Below are positions 59,851 to 64,000 of a DNA stretch of 64,000 bases, piece after piece. The position numbers and the translations under genes are program-made. The notes below the pieces were generated by a model. The model ran no database searches. It was not told the origin of the DNA and saw only the letters and a program-made list of their open reading frames with translations. Location: the NCBI GenBank assembly GCA_037576195.1, contig CM075101.1, positions 51,770,001 through 51,834,000 on the forward strand, given 5' to 3'. Numbering within the stretch: position 1 is the stretch's first letter; every line of letters starts with the position of its first letter. The DNA comes from Phytoseiulus persimilis (taxonomy: Eukaryota; Arthropoda; Arachnida; Mesostigmata; Phytoseiidae).

Positions 59851-60250
59851 GTAGGTTCGAAGCTGAATCTCTGGATATTCTGGAATGAGCCTCCAAAAGC
59901 GATGTATATCTCGCAGCGTGTGTCCTCGAGGTACATGGTTGTTCATGTCTTGAAAAACTATTCCAGCCATCCCTTGGAGCCGATGCGAACAACGGGCAAG
60001 GGAAAGTCAGATTCGCGGGGGACCGCTGAAAAACAGGAATCTGAAGTTCATGAGAATAAAATACTGGGGATATATTCGAAATCATACCTTATGGCTCCTA
60101 GAGTTCTCTGGGGTCATCGTTTCCGAGCAAGAAATCGACAGAAGTGCAATGTAGGAAGAGACTACTGGTCCAGCAAGCGCTCACTCAGCGGAGTGCATCC
60201 GCTCCTCGGGATCTCGGTTTCCAAATTCCACAGTCTGAGAAGTCTCCGTA

Positions 60251-60332
60251 TTTGTTTTCAATGAAATAGATTCATACAGTCTTCGAGATTCTTTGTTTTG
60301 GATGAAATAGATCCACACAGTCTCCGAAATTC
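60251..60332 (+). repeat. Tandem duplication of a 41-bp unit
   Basis: 60251-60291 and 60292-60332 are adjacent copies of a 41-bp unit beginning TTTGTTTT and containing ATGAAATAGAT and ACAGTCT. They differ at about six positions. Confidence 0.85.
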
Positions 60333-62023
60333 CTCCAGTCTTTCCAGCACGCATGCAATCCGAGTCTTGAGGCTCCTAGAGATCGCGATTTCAATCATCT
60401 CAAAGTTCCCCAGGGACGGGGGAATCTTCCGTGCCATGTGTTCAATAACTACTCCCCAATGCAGAAGTCTTTTGTCGGAGGAGTCTCCTCCCCACGAGAG
60501 TATCCCTGCGTTATTCAGATTCAGCAGCAATTTGCAGGAGCCTTTTCATCTCGGGAGAATCCGCACACTCCTACACTCATACGTCTCCGGATTCGATGCA
60601 GGTCGACATATTAGCACTGGGACGAGGGCCGCCGTGTCAGCTAACGTGGTGTGCTCGCATCGGGACTGTTGATTGTAGCCATATGAAGCTTCCAAAGCTT
60701 CCAAACACATCTTCGAAAGAATCGCGGAGCGCAACGATCGTTATCAGGAGGGACACAACTCCAGTCGTCCTCGTTTCGATATGTCTGCAGCGATTTGTAT
60801 AATCCGACACCAGAAATTGAAGTTAGGCTGCGTTCCCGAACGGCGTACAGCATTGATTCCATGGCCGGTTTCCTAGGCGACGGTGGCACACATCGCAGAT
60901 CTCCTGAATGCCAGGAGTTCAACGATGGCGGAGTGAGCAAGTCGTTCCGAGCAACCAACACATAGTAAAAGGTGAGTTCTTTTCGCTCTTCATTCAACCT
61001 CCGCGGATGACGAGCGTCTCGGTCGCAATGTATCAGAATTATTCCCAAATGGAGCGCCGAAACTTCTTCTCCTATGCGTAGTAAGTCGAGAGCTACTGGT
61101 ATCAATTCGCTCGTCGTACAACAGAGCAGGATTTCAGGCACTCCTTCCCGTTGTTAGCTTCTCCTCCTAGCCAGTCTGCCATCGTTTTCCTGACAACTGT
61201 TATTTTTTCTCGATGCCGATCCCTTTGAAATCTTGGCAGATTTGTGAGCCAGGGCTCATTTTGAACACTTTTGAAAGAACATTGTGGGATCGATCTAAGC
61301 TTAAGTCCTTCATGGGAACATCTCGTTGTCGAGTTTATGGCACTTCTGCTGTCGAATTGAAACGATCATGATGTCGTTGTCAACTCTTCCCGAACGCTTC
61401 AGAAGGAGTGTGGGATGCGCGGTTAGCTTTCACGATCGACCGAGTTGGTAACATGTATCAGTTCTCTCCGTTGCAAACTCTAAACAGAAATTGCGGAGTT
61501 ACGTCGTTCTCCGATAGAAGCAATGAGTGTTAATCTGAAGAGATGATGTGTTTCTTCGCGCGAGAGCTTGAATTCATTTTCCGATATTCCAATGGAGACT
61601 CGTTGAGTTTCCATGCTTGGGCGGTTGGGATGGACCCAAGGTCCGACAGAACGCTCGAGTGAGTACGACGGCTCCGCTCCCAGAGCGACAGCTTCACCCT
61701 CCGGGCTGCTGATCTAGAAGACGCGAGACTGACCTCGCGCGAATTTCGAGAAAAAAATCGATCGATACCCTTCCGTTGGCTAACGGATGCACGCCATCCT
61801 TCGGTGTGGCATCGTGCTATGCACTGCTTGTTTCGCCAAAGAGTTTTGTGCTCACTGGAAGGACCATCGGTCAAAGGCATAGCTCGTAGTTGGTAATTCA
61901 ACGAAAAATCCGGAAAGCATAGCTCGCTCCGATAAATCCGGATGATTAATTGATCGAAGGGACCGAGCCGCAACAGGGATGAGACTCAGTTGTGATGTTT
62001 CGTGACACAGAGGTGCGGTACCG
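60333..62023. other. Intergenic stretch upstream of the CDKL gene
   Basis: No supported gene. The left part may carry the unrecognised 3' end of the cysteine-module gene. Open frames on the - strand (61141-60641, 61973-61530) have no homology I can name. Confidence 0.4.
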
Positions 62024-62031
62024 TATATAAA
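62024..62031 (+). promoter_or_regulatory. Candidate TATA box of the CDKL gene
   Basis: TATATAAA in CCGTATATAAACAG lies 370 nt before the kinase ATG, with an acceptor (TTTCAG at about 62382) between them that implies a non-coding first exon starting roughly at 62055. This is motif evidence only. Confidence 0.35.
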
Positions 62032-62194
62032 CAGACATTGACACGGAGGCGCGAACCAGTTCAAGAATTCACTCGTGTCAAATCGAGATCCTCGGAGCAA
62101 GCAACAACAATACAGGAGATCTGTGAAAAAGCCAGGCAGCAGACGGTTTGAAATGCGCTAGGGATTGCAATAGGATCACTCGCGAGCAAGATGA

Positions 62195-63970
<1,776 letters not shown>

Positions 63971-64000
63971 GTGGGTAGAACGGTTCCAGAGGGAAAAGTT

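Overview
The window is eukaryotic nuclear DNA with split genes. Nearly all exons recognised by homology are bounded by GT...AG introns, many of them only about 45-70 nt. An ionotropic-receptor gene (a protostome family) together with an animal gene set (Shc, PDCD4, HAUS6, FRMD, CDKL) points to an arthropod. Compact introns and the repeat style would suit a mite or another small-genome chelicerate, but that placement is inference. All homology calls rest on remembered family sequences; no search was run.

Layout. 2-1843 (+): 3' part of a HAUS6-like augmin subunit. 3660-5826 (+): complete RPRD1-type RNA polymerase II CTD-interacting protein. 5.8-14.2 kb: about 8 kb without a convincing host gene, holding MULE transposase fragments and inverted-repeat elements. 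14235-21253 (+): the adaptor Shc, with a 3.7 kb intron. 23.9-24.4 kb: another inverted-repeat element. 24662-25903 (-): DTWD2 tRNA modification enzyme. 28195-30716 (+): PDCD4. 32377 to about 34.1 kb (-): ABHD13 hydrolase, followed upstream by a possible Ig-domain exon. 38112-41384 (+): ionotropic receptor. 44406-47999 (-): FRMD3/5-type FERM protein. 50241-52918 (+): mitoribosomal protein mRpS30/mL65. 54.1-55.0 kb: a tRNA 3'-half fragment and a fourth inverted-repeat element. 56722 to about 59.85 kb (+): an unrecognised secreted protein built of repeated four-cysteine, CxxC-centred modules, with a pogo-like MITE in its second intron. 62399 to beyond the window end (+): CDKL1/4-type kinase.

The genes are unrelated single loci on both strands, as expected of animal chromosomal DNA, and do not form a pathway. 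HAUS6 (spindle microtubules), RPRD1 (transcription), PDCD4 (translation), DTWD2 (tRNA), mRpS30 (mitochondrial translation), Shc and CDKL (signalling), FRMD (cortex), ABHD13 (membrane hydrolase) and the receptor (chemosensation) are ordinary animal functions.

The least conventional content is (i) four elements whose ends are inverted arrays of 16-17 bp minisatellite units, one of them enclosing a MULE transposase C-terminal fragment, and (ii) the exon-modular cysteine-rich secreted protein.
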